Positions 7,234 to 12,955 of a DNA stretch of 12,955 nt are shown piece by piece; positions within the stretch are counted from its first letter, which is position 1, and each line of letters begins with the position of its first letter. The DNA is from CAYTXJ01 sp965613025 (GTDB lineage: Bacteria; Desulfobacterota; DSM-4660; Desulfatiglandales; JALVMZ01), in NCBI GenBank assembly GCA_965613025.1, contig CBFDUE010000064.1, forward strand, positions 1 to 12,955. The letters are read 5' to 3'. The position numbers and the translations under genes were made by a program. The notes beneath the pieces were generated by a model. The model was not told the origin of the DNA and did not search any database. It saw only the letters and a program-made list of their open reading frames with translations.

Positions 7234-7249
7234 TGTCAAAATATTGACA
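7234..7249. promoter_or_regulatory. TGT-N10-ACA inverted repeat, candidate upstream activator site
   Basis: TGTCAA and TTGACA flank four bases (7234-7249), forming a six-base perfect inverted repeat. It fits the TGT-N10-ACA shape of NifA-type enhancer sites and is generally like dyads bound by sigma-54 activators. It lies about 80-95 bases upstream of the -24/-12 element in front of the binding-protein gene, a normal enhancer distance. The TTGACA arm alone has no matching -10 at 16-18 bases. Confidence 0.45.
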
Positions 7250-7326
7250 ATTTTTAAATAGATAATTTTTCCCTATATAAATCTTAAGTTGTTAAAAAAA
7301 TAGCATATTTCATCCAAAATAGAAAA

Positions 7327-7343
7327 TTGGAATGATAATTGCA
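7327..7343 (+). promoter_or_regulatory. Sigma-54 (-24/-12) promoter for the binding protein-chemoreceptor unit
   Basis: TTGG (7327-7330) and TTGCA (7339-7343) place GG and GC exactly ten bases apart, the hallmark of RpoN promoters (consensus TGGCAC-N5-TTGCW). The -24 box departs at the CAC positions (AAT here). Transcription would start near 7353, leaving a leader of about 30 bases that contains the strong AGGAGG ribosome site at 7371-7376 before ATG 7385. Confidence 0.55.
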
Positions 7344-7384
7344 GAAAAAGATTTTAGATTATTTATTTTAAGGAGGGTGTAAAG

Positions 7385-8269
7385 ATGGGGAGATACCTAA
7401 AGTGTTTGATAATAGGTATTGTTTTCTGTTTTTCCTTAATCTCTCTTCCTCAGGCCTATGCAACATATAAGATAGGGGTATTAGCAAAAAGGGGGGCTCC
7501 AAAGTGCATGAAAAAATGGGGTGCAACAGGTGCCTATATTAGCAAGAGGTTAGGAGAGAAGTTCCGAATCATTCCCCTTAAGTTTGTTGCTATTGAACCT
7601 GCAGTAAAATCAGGAAAGATTGATTTCTTATTAGCAAATCCCGCTTTTTTTGTGGAATTGCAAAGAAAATATCATCTATATGCTATCGCAACACTGATAA
7701 ATTCAAGGGGAGGTAAGGCCCTAAAGAGATTTGGCGGTGTCATATTTACTAAAAGAGATAGTCCAATTAATAAGTTACAGGATATTAAGGGAAAGAGGTT
7801 TATGTGTGTAAAATTTTCCTCTTTTGGTGGATTCCATATGGCCTATCGTCTGCTCCTTGAAAATGGTATTGATCCTAAGAGAGATTGTAGACTTATTGAA
7901 GGTGGTAAGCATGATAATGTGGTATTGGCAGTAAAAAATGGGACTGTTGATATTGGCACTGTCAGAACAGATACCTTAGAGAGAATGCAGGATGAAGGTA
8001 AGATAAGGCTCAGTGAGTTTAAGATTATTCATCAGATCAATGACGATTTTCCTTTTGTGCATAGCACCCGTTTATATCCAGAATGGCCTTTTGCAGCATT
8101 ACCGGACACGGATAAAGGAATAGTTACAAAAGTGAAGAAGGCGCTACTTTCACTTCCGAGGGAAAGTAAGGCTGCAAATGCGGCTAAGATTGTGGGATGG
8201 ACCGAACCTGCTGATTATAGTGAGGTGGAAAATTGCCTTAAGAAAATAGGCTATAGTATCTTTAAATAA
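7385..8269 (+). CDS. Secreted PhnD-like periplasmic binding protein, probable sensory partner of the adjacent chemoreceptor
   Basis: This 294-residue protein has a classical signal peptide: basic GRYLK, hydrophobic 7-20, probable cleavage after AYA at 27. The mature part is a PhnD/phosphonate-type substrate-binding domain: YKIGVLAKRG (strand 1), KIDFLLANPAFFVEL (78-92), KLQDIKGKRFMCV (130-142), SSFGGFHMAYRLL (hinge and ligand region), HDNVVLAVKNGTVDIGTVRTD and YPEWPFAALPD. The NPAFFVEL and RTDTLERM wording matches PhnD-like domains known mainly as sensor modules fused to histidine kinases, more than transport proteins. No ABC permease or ATPase gene is nearby. The chemoreceptor gene starts 13 bases downstream, so ligand-loaded protein probably docks on the receptor's periplasmic domain (inference). 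Start ATG 7385 has AGGAGG eight bases upstream. The ligand is unknown. Confidence 0.85.
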   Translation: MGRYLKCLIIGIVFCFSLISLPQAYATYKIGVLAKRGAPKCMKKWGATGAYISKRLGEKFRIIPLKFVAIEPAVKSGKIDFLLANPAFFVELQRKYHLYAIATLINSRGGKALKRFGGVIFTKRDSPINKLQDIKGKRFMCVKFSSFGGFHMAYRLLLENGIDPKRDCRLIEGGKHDNVVLAVKNGTVDIGTVRTDTLERMQDEGKIRLSEFKIIHQINDDFPFVHSTRLYPEWPFAALPDTDKGIVTKVKKALLSLPRESKAANAAKIVGWTEPADYSEVENCLKKIGYSIFK

Positions 8270-8282
8270 GGAGAAAAAAGAG

Positions 8283-9878
8283 ATGAGGGTAAATAGAGGG
8301 GTAAGAGGGAAATTTATAATTCTTATATCAGGTGTAATAGTTTTGATTTTCATTGTGATGTCATCATTAATAATTCATAATGTAAGAAAGACGGGTTATC
8401 TTCAACGTCAAAGATTTATTGAAATTTTAAAAGATCAACAAGAAGAAGAGGGGAGACTACTTAATGAATCGTTATTTAAAAAAGGTCAAGCCATTGCCAA
8501 TCTTTTAGCTCAAATAGCCTCTGGCTTCATTGTGGGATTTGATTTTGATACCCTTGAACAACTTACAAAGAATACTACACAAGATTCTGATATTGCATTT
8601 GTCTGTTTCTTTGACAATGAGGGGAAGCGTATAGCAGGTAAAAGTAAAGTTGATAAAGATCTTATTATAATCAATAAAAAGATACTTTTTGAAGATGAAG
8701 AGGTTGGAAAGTTAAGGATAGGGCTTAAAAATGATTCCACACAGAAAAGGATAGCACAGATATCTGAAAGAATAAAAAAGATATCAAAATCAGAAGAGAT
8801 TAACACCAAAAAAGCAATAAAACGCCTTGCCATATTTATCTCAATTATGTCTCTCTTTGGAGTATCCGTTATATGTTTTCTCATATATCTGATGGTTTCA
8901 AAGATTATTGTAACTCCATTAGAAAACATTATCACCCGTTTAAAAGAAGCCTCTTCCCAAGTAGCATCTGCCTCTTCTCAGGTATCGTTCGCATCTCAGC
9001 AATTAGCAGAGGGTGCAAGTGAGCAGGCATCCTCTTTGGAGGAGACATCTGCCTCATTGGAGGAGATGTCTTCTATGACGAGGCAGAATGCGGATAATGC
9101 TGCAAGTGCAAAGGCGGCAAGGGGGAAGGCCTATAAATCGCTGATGGAGGCTGACAAGTGTATGAAGGAGACTGTGGAGGCTATGGGAAGGATTAGGTCA
9201 AGTGGTGAGGAGATAGGTAAGATAATAAAGACTATAGATGAGATAGCGTTTCAGACGAATTTATTGGCGTTGAATGCAGCGGTTGAGGCAGCAAGGGCTG
9301 GGGAAGCGGGAGCGGGATTTGCTGTGGTAGCTGATGAGGTGAGGAATTTAGCTATGAGGGCGGCTGAAGCGGCCAGAAGCACGCAAGATCTGATAGAGAA
9401 GACGGTGGATGATATAAGCAAGGGTTCTGAATTACTTGAGAGAACCAATAGTGCATTTGAGGAGACGGTGAAGAGTAATAAGGAGGTTGGTGGTTTGATA
9501 GATGAGATAGCTACAGCGTCTGGGGAACAGGCACAGGGTATAGAGCAGATAAGCAAGGCGGTAAGCGAAATGGACAAGGTGGTTCAGGGGACTGCTTCGA
9601 GTGCTGAGGAGAGTGCATCTGCCTCTGAGCAGTTAAGGGCTCAGGCAGAGGAGATGCGGAAGGTGGTGGATGAGCTTGTAAGGCTGGTTGAGGGGGATAG
9701 TATAGGGATGAAGGTAGAAGAGAGGAAGGTTGTTGGTAAAAGAAAAGAAGAAGAGGAGAGGGTTAGGAAATTGCCGGTAAAGAGGGATAAGAAGAGTAAG
9801 AGGCTAATGGATAGCAGGGCTGAGGAGATAAAACCTGAGGATGTGATTCCACTTGATAAGGATTTTGAAGAGTTTTGA
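8283..9878 (+). CDS. Methyl-accepting chemotaxis protein with Cache-like periplasmic domain and vestigial HAMP
   Basis: This 531-residue transducer has a first membrane helix at 11-32, a periplasmic region at about 33-182 with a probable small Cache/PAS-like fold (DIAFVCFFDNEGKRIAG at 103-119), and a second helix at 183-206. Only a short HAMP start (TPLENIITRLKEA, 211-223) precedes the signalling domain; the second HAMP helix and its linker look missing. The signalling hairpin tip, EIAFQTNLLALNAAVEAARAG (320-340) followed by FAVVADEVRNLA, is intact and will contact CheA/CheW. Flanking Glu/Gln/Ala helices (SLEETSASLEEMSSMTRQNA) hold likely methylation sites. The tail is charged and ends PEDVIPLDKDFEEF, a pattern I associate with Desulfobacterota receptors and perhaps a CheR/CheB tether. 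The AAGGAG site is nine bases before ATG 8283. The sensor half is much more AT-rich than the signalling half. Confidence 0.93.
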   Translation: MRVNRGVRGKFIILISGVIVLIFIVMSSLIIHNVRKTGYLQRQRFIEILKDQQEEEGRLLNESLFKKGQAIANLLAQIASGFIVGFDFDTLEQLTKNTTQDSDIAFVCFFDNEGKRIAGKSKVDKDLIIINKKILFEDEEVGKLRIGLKNDSTQKRIAQISERIKKISKSEEINTKKAIKRLAIFISIMSLFGVSVICFLIYLMVSKIIVTPLENIITRLKEASSQVASASSQVSFASQQLAEGASEQASSLEETSASLEEMSSMTRQNADNAASAKAARGKAYKSLMEADKCMKETVEAMGRIRSSGEEIGKIIKTIDEIAFQTNLLALNAAVEAARAGEAGAGFAVVADEVRNLAMRAAEAARSTQDLIEKTVDDISKGSELLERTNSAFEETVKSNKEVGGLIDEIATASGEQAQGIEQISKAVSEMDKVVQGTASSAEESASASEQLRAQAEEMRKVVDELVRLVEGDSIGMKVEERKVVGKRKEEEERVRKLPVKRDKKSKRLMDSRAEEIKPEDVIPLDKDFEEF

Positions 9879-9897
9879 TGTTGATATAATGTGTTGA

Positions 9898-9937
9898 AAG
9901 GGGGTTAATAATATTTTAGCCCCTCTTTTTATTTTTT
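9898..9937 (+). terminator. Rho-independent terminator after the chemoreceptor gene
   Basis: AGGGG (9899-9903) pairs with CCCCT (9920-9924) around a loop that can add weaker inner A-T pairs, followed directly by a T-rich run (9925-9937). It lies 20 bases after the chemoreceptor stop and separates this unit from the ATPase gene. Confidence 0.65.
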
Positions 9938-10024
9938 GGGATTTTGGTTTTCTTGACTGATTAGGAGTTCTTGTATAGAGTTTTCCTAAGCTTAATAATT
10001 TTATAATCTTAAGGAAGATAATGT

Positions 10025-11611
10025 ATGCGTAGGTTTTTCTCCTATGGTCCTGTGGATTGTGAGGAACACTTTTGTGTTCCAAGGAGGGAGTTAATAGATA
10101 AGTGTGTAGAGCAGCTTGTTGGTAAACCTGAAAAAGGAGGTCATTATTTTACCATCTGGGCGCCGAGGCAGACAGGCAAGACCTGGCTTATGAGGCAGGT
10201 AAAGAAGGAGATAGAGAAGAGATATAAAGATAGATTCACCTTGGGAATGATGAGTATGCAGGGGGTGGTATTAAAGGAGGAGGATGATGAAGAGAGGTTT
10301 TTAGACAGGGTGCCAAAGCTATTCAGGGATACATTTTCCATCAGATTAGACGAGCCCCCTTCTACCTGGGAGGATTTTCAATCATTATTTCATAGGGATT
10401 CAGGTATATTTAAAAGCCCATTAATTCTTTTTATAGATGAATTTGACTCCCTTCCATCCAGGGTGATAGATCAGCTTGTAACCCTTTTTAGGGACATATA
10501 TCTGAATCGTGAAAGCTATCTTCTGCATGGCCTTGCACTGATTGGAGTTAGGGCAGTTTTAGGAGTAGAAAGTGATAGGGGTTCACCATTTAACATACAA
10601 CGCTCCCTTCATGTAGAGAACTTTACAAAGGATGAGGTCTATGACTTATACAATCAATATATAGAGGAGAGTGGTCAAATAATAAAAGAAGAGGTGATAG
10701 AAGCGGTCTATAATGTAACCAGGGGTCAACCAGGGCTGGTCTGTTGGTTTGGGGAGCTACTAACTGAGAAGTATAATCCTGGCATGGATAAAGTTATAGA
10801 TATGGATGTGTGGGAGGATGTGTATCTAAATGCAATTCATGTGGAGTGGAACAACACGGTGTTAAATCTCATTAAGAAGGCTAAAGGGAAATATCTTGAA
10901 CAAGTATTAGACATATTTAATCATTCTGATATTGAGTTTAGTTTAGATGTGGATTGGTGTTCATATCTTTATCTAAATGGTGTAATAGATGTGGACACAG
11001 TCAAAGATGAGCTTGGCAAAAAGCATAAGGTATGCAGATTTTCAAATCCATTTATACAAAAGAGGCTATACAATGCTTTAACCAATGATTTTTTAGGAAG
11101 AAAGGTTCCCATATATGCATTAAGGATCGGTGATGACCTAAGTGATGTATTTGAAGGAGAGGAATTAGACCTACCTGCACTAATAGAAAGATACAGGGAC
11201 TATTTAAAGAGGTTAAAGCAAAAGAACATATCTCCATTTAAAGAGCAACCCAAGAGATCTGACTTAAACATATATGAATCAGGGGGGCATTTTCATCTGT
11301 ATCACTGGTTGATGAATGCCCTAAGCAGAAGGTGCTCAGTTAGTCCTGAGTTTCCAACAGGAAACGGAAGAGTAGATATTCATCTAAGGTGTAACAACAA
11401 AGAAGGGGTAATAGAGGTAAAGAGCTTCAGGGACATGCACACCCTTGAGCAATCTATTTTGCAGGCATCTGAGTATGCAAAGAAACTGAATCTTCACTCC
11501 ATAGTGCTTGTTGTGTTTCTTACAGGGGTGGAAGAGGATGAAGTAATGCAGCTTAAGGCAGAGAGGGTTTTAGATGGTGTAAAGATCTATGTGGAGCCTG
11601 TGCTTATATGA
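10025..11611 (+). CDS. AAA ATPase with C-terminal PD-(D/E)XK nuclease-like domain
   Basis: In this 528-residue protein, residues 7-31 (YGPVDCEEHFCVPRREL and after) are the usual lead-in of the AAA-like ATPase family. Walker A is APRQTGKT (46-53) and Walker B is LILFIDEFD (133-141), followed by a sensor-like GVRAVLG and the NFTKDEVYDLYNQY lid segment. At the C-terminus GRVDIHL (Asp451) and GVIEVKSF (Glu464, Lys466) form a D...ExK motif of PD-(D/E)XK nucleases, with a final helix and strand. Members are common, often multi-copy, of unproven function; roles in DNA processing or defence have been suggested. A decayed relative lies at 7029-7205. ATG 10025 is used with AAGGAAG about eight bases upstream; a TATAAT at 10002-10007 lacks a good -35. 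No partner gene marks it as part of a known defence system. Confidence 0.85.
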   Translation: MRRFFSYGPVDCEEHFCVPRRELIDKCVEQLVGKPEKGGHYFTIWAPRQTGKTWLMRQVKKEIEKRYKDRFTLGMMSMQGVVLKEEDDEERFLDRVPKLFRDTFSIRLDEPPSTWEDFQSLFHRDSGIFKSPLILFIDEFDSLPSRVIDQLVTLFRDIYLNRESYLLHGLALIGVRAVLGVESDRGSPFNIQRSLHVENFTKDEVYDLYNQYIEESGQIIKEEVIEAVYNVTRGQPGLVCWFGELLTEKYNPGMDKVIDMDVWEDVYLNAIHVEWNNTVLNLIKKAKGKYLEQVLDIFNHSDIEFSLDVDWCSYLYLNGVIDVDTVKDELGKKHKVCRFSNPFIQKRLYNALTNDFLGRKVPIYALRIGDDLSDVFEGEELDLPALIERYRDYLKRLKQKNISPFKEQPKRSDLNIYESGGHFHLYHWLMNALSRRCSVSPEFPTGNGRVDIHLRCNNKEGVIEVKSFRDMHTLEQSILQASEYAKKLNLHSIVLVVFLTGVEEDEVMQLKAERVLDGVKIYVEPVLI

Positions 11612-11662
11612 TATTAAGATCTTAGGGTAATTTAAGTATCTAAGAAAAAAGGGGAGGTGTGT

Positions 11663-12805
11663 ATGATAATTAATTTATCAGAACATCAGAGAATGATTCT
11701 TGATACGGTTAAGCGAATTGCTAAAGAAAGACTCAAAGAGAGGGCTTCTGAAATAGATGAAAAGGGTGAATTCCCCTGGGATACTGTAAGACTATTTGCT
11801 GAAAATGGAATCCTTACTCCACTTCTTCCAGAAAGATATGGTGGTATAGAGGCAGAATATCTCCTCTTTTCAATGATCATTGAAGAGATAGCCAAGGTCT
11901 GTGCATCTTCTGCTCTCCTTTTAATTGCCCAGGCCGATGGTATGCTGCCCATTCTCTATGATGGAAGTGATGAGTTAAAGGAGCGATATCTACCTCCTCT
12001 CTCCCAAGGAAAACTTTCTGCCTTTGCGGCCACAGAGCCAGGTGCAGGGTCAGATATACTATCCATGAGAACACGGGCCGTAAAGAGAGATAATTCATAC
12101 ATAATAAATGGCCAGAAATGCTTTATCTCAAACGGCTCTGTAGCAGATATACTAACTGTATATGCATATACTGATCCTGAAAAGCGAGCAAAGGGAATTA
12201 GTGCCTTTGTGGTTGAAAAGGGGTCTAAAGGGCTCAGTTATGGAAAAGAAGAAAACAAGATGGGTATGAGAGGGTCTGTCAATTCTGAACTTTTCTTTGA
12301 TAATTTAGTCTTGCCTGCGGAAAACAGAATTGGTCAGGAAGGTGATGGGTTTAGGAACATGATGAGAACCCTTGACTCCAGCAGGCTATTTTGTGCATCT
12401 CAAGCGGTTGGTATTGCACAGGGAGCTATTGAAGAGGCGATAACTTATGCCAAGCAGAGAATACAGTTTGGTAAACCCATATCTGAACTTCAGGCGATTC
12501 AATTTATGCTTGCAGACATGGTGGCAGGCACTGAGGCCGCACGACTTTTGACATATCAGGCAGCATATCAAATAGATACTGGTAATCGGGCTGAAATATC
12601 CAAATATTGTGCAATGGCAAAATTTATAGCATCTGATAATGCGATGAAGGTTACCACCGATGCGGTTCAGATTATGGGAGGATATGGATATATGAAAGAT
12701 TTTCCAGTGGAAAGGATGATGAGGGATGCCAAGTTGACCCAGATATATACGGGGACAAATCAGATAATGAGGCTTGTAACGGCCAGAAGTATTTTAAAGG
12801 ATTAA
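11663..12805 (+). CDS. Acyl-CoA dehydrogenase-family flavoprotein lacking the usual catalytic Glu; resembles cyclohexenecarboxyl-CoA dehydrogenase active site
   Basis: This 380-residue protein covers the whole acyl-CoA dehydrogenase fold: an N-terminal helical domain (about 1-115), a beta domain with the FAD/substrate motif FAATEPGAGSD (121-131) and a C-terminal helical domain (QRIQFGKPISELQAIQFMLADM and QIMGGYGYMKDFPVERMMRDAK). The family oxidises acyl-CoA thioesters at C2-C3 and passes electrons to ETF. In short- and medium-chain enzymes the base is the Glu of IYEGT; here it reads IYTGT, Thr363. The alternative Glu site of isovaleryl-type enzymes (LD-x-E-R) is Ser in LDSSR. An Asp, Asp92 (IAQADGMLP), replaces a pocket residue that is usually Leu. 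This matches, from memory, the Asp91 base of cyclohex-1-ene-1-carboxyl-CoA dehydrogenase. ATG 11663 is chosen for its GGAGG five bases upstream; GTG 11657 lies inside that site. Confidence 0.9.
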   Translation: MIINLSEHQRMILDTVKRIAKERLKERASEIDEKGEFPWDTVRLFAENGILTPLLPERYGGIEAEYLLFSMIIEEIAKVCASSALLLIAQADGMLPILYDGSDELKERYLPPLSQGKLSAFAATEPGAGSDILSMRTRAVKRDNSYIINGQKCFISNGSVADILTVYAYTDPEKRAKGISAFVVEKGSKGLSYGKEENKMGMRGSVNSELFFDNLVLPAENRIGQEGDGFRNMMRTLDSSRLFCASQAVGIAQGAIEEAITYAKQRIQFGKPISELQAIQFMLADMVAGTEAARLLTYQAAYQIDTGNRAEISKYCAMAKFIASDNAMKVTTDAVQIMGGYGYMKDFPVERMMRDAKLTQIYTGTNQIMRLVTARSILKD

Positions 12806-12873
12806 AAGATTTTTGCAGTCAAAGTCTTAATTATGTGCTTTGATATCACTGTCTTATTTTTTGATACCTTTGC

Positions 12874-12908
12874 ATAACCCCTTTTTACACTGGGGGTTAT
12901 ACCCCCAG
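12874..12908. repeat. Two overlapping, mutually exclusive perfect hairpins
   Basis: ATAACCCC (12874-12881) can pair with GGGGTTAT (12893-12900), and CTGGGGGT (12890-12897) can pair with ACCCCCAG (12901-12908) over a TAT loop. The two stems share bases 12893-12897, so only one can form at a time. The stretch is unusually G/C-rich for this region and runs straight into the next repeat. It follows the dehydrogenase stop by about 70 bases and could act in termination, but no T-run follows the second stem. Confidence 0.6.
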
Positions 12909-12913
12909 ACCCC

Positions 12914-12943
12914 TGTCATTGCGAGCGAAGCGAAGCAATCTCA
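12914..12943. repeat. Dispersed GCGAAGC-type intergenic repeat
   Basis: The unit TGTCATTGCGAGC followed by GAAGCGAAGCAATCTCA contains tandem GCGAA and complementary ends ATTGC and GCAAT. Near-identical units are, from memory, scattered between genes in many unrelated bacteria, including anaerobes; it is non-coding and probably a mobile-type palindromic repeat. The copy is near the window edge, so its right limit is uncertain. Confidence 0.6.
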
Positions 12944-12955
12944 TACCTTTTATAG

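Noticed and set aside
7244..7272. TTGACA as a sigma-70 -35 box for the binding-protein gene
   Set aside because: No -10-like hexamer at 16-18 bases; the bases there are TTTTCC. It is better explained as an arm of the dyad.
8510..8935. Minus-strand open frame of 141 codons
   Set aside because: Antisense to the chemoreceptor sensor domain, which is in a convincing gene with a ribosome site; the antisense translation resembles nothing.
12816..12848. TCAAAG...CTTTGA inverted repeat as a terminator of the dehydrogenase gene
   Set aside because: Six A/T-rich pairs, a loop of about 13 bases and no T-run directly after the stem.
12914..12943. Possible CRISPR repeat or attachment site
   Set aside because: Only one unit is present, with no regularly spaced copies, integrase or tRNA gene; it fits a dispersed intergenic repeat.

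Overview
The window looks like a chromosomal stretch of an AT-rich, Gram-negative, probably anaerobic bacterium. It has a complete RND efflux system with an outer-membrane lipoprotein, a chemoreceptor whose C-terminal pentapeptide-style tail and short HAMP resemble those of Desulfobacterota, heavy AGG/AGA and ATA codon use, a candidate UGA-encoded selenoprotein and an acyl-CoA dehydrogenase with an unusual active site. The Desulfobacterota-like assignment is an inference from gene style; no rRNA or other marker is present.

Left arm (1-6944, all minus strand). In transcription order this is a TetR-type regulator, a NodT-type outer-membrane factor lipoprotein, a membrane fusion protein and an RND permease. 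Adjacent genes overlap or nearly touch, so this reads as one autoregulated efflux operon; a promoter with two small palindromes sits just upstream of the regulator. Downstream in the same direction is a short stretch that a standard ORF search would leave almost empty. I read three small genes there: an 80-residue TusA/SirA-like protein with an in-frame UGA exactly where the family's catalytic Cys lies, followed by a hairpin that fits the bacterial SECIS model; a 46-residue ORF whose first half resembles the start of an NCS2 purine permease; and the beginning of trmO, which runs off the left edge.

Middle (6945-9940, plus strand after the divergent gap). The 440-base gap holds the efflux promoter/operator, a decayed remnant of an AAA ATPase/nuclease gene of the same family as the intact gene at 10025, a TGT-N10-ACA inverted repeat and a good -24/-12 (sigma-54) promoter. 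The last two sit at enhancer-like spacing in front of a two-gene unit: a secreted PhnD-like binding protein and a methyl-accepting chemotaxis protein. This looks like a binding-protein-dependent chemoreceptor module, closed by a rho-independent terminator.

Right arm (10025-12955, plus strand). An AAA ATPase with a C-terminal PD-(D/E)XK nuclease-like domain is followed by an acyl-CoA dehydrogenase. The dehydrogenase lacks the usual catalytic Glu (Thr363 instead) and has an Asp (Asp92) in the acyl pocket. As I recall, that is the pattern described for cyclohex-1-ene-1-carboxyl-CoA dehydrogenases. The window ends in overlapping alternative hairpins and a GCGAAGC-type dispersed repeat.

The strongest candidates for something undescribed are the selenocysteine TusA-like gene with its SECIS hairpin, the atypical acyl-CoA dehydrogenase, and the sigma-54-controlled binding protein/chemoreceptor pair.
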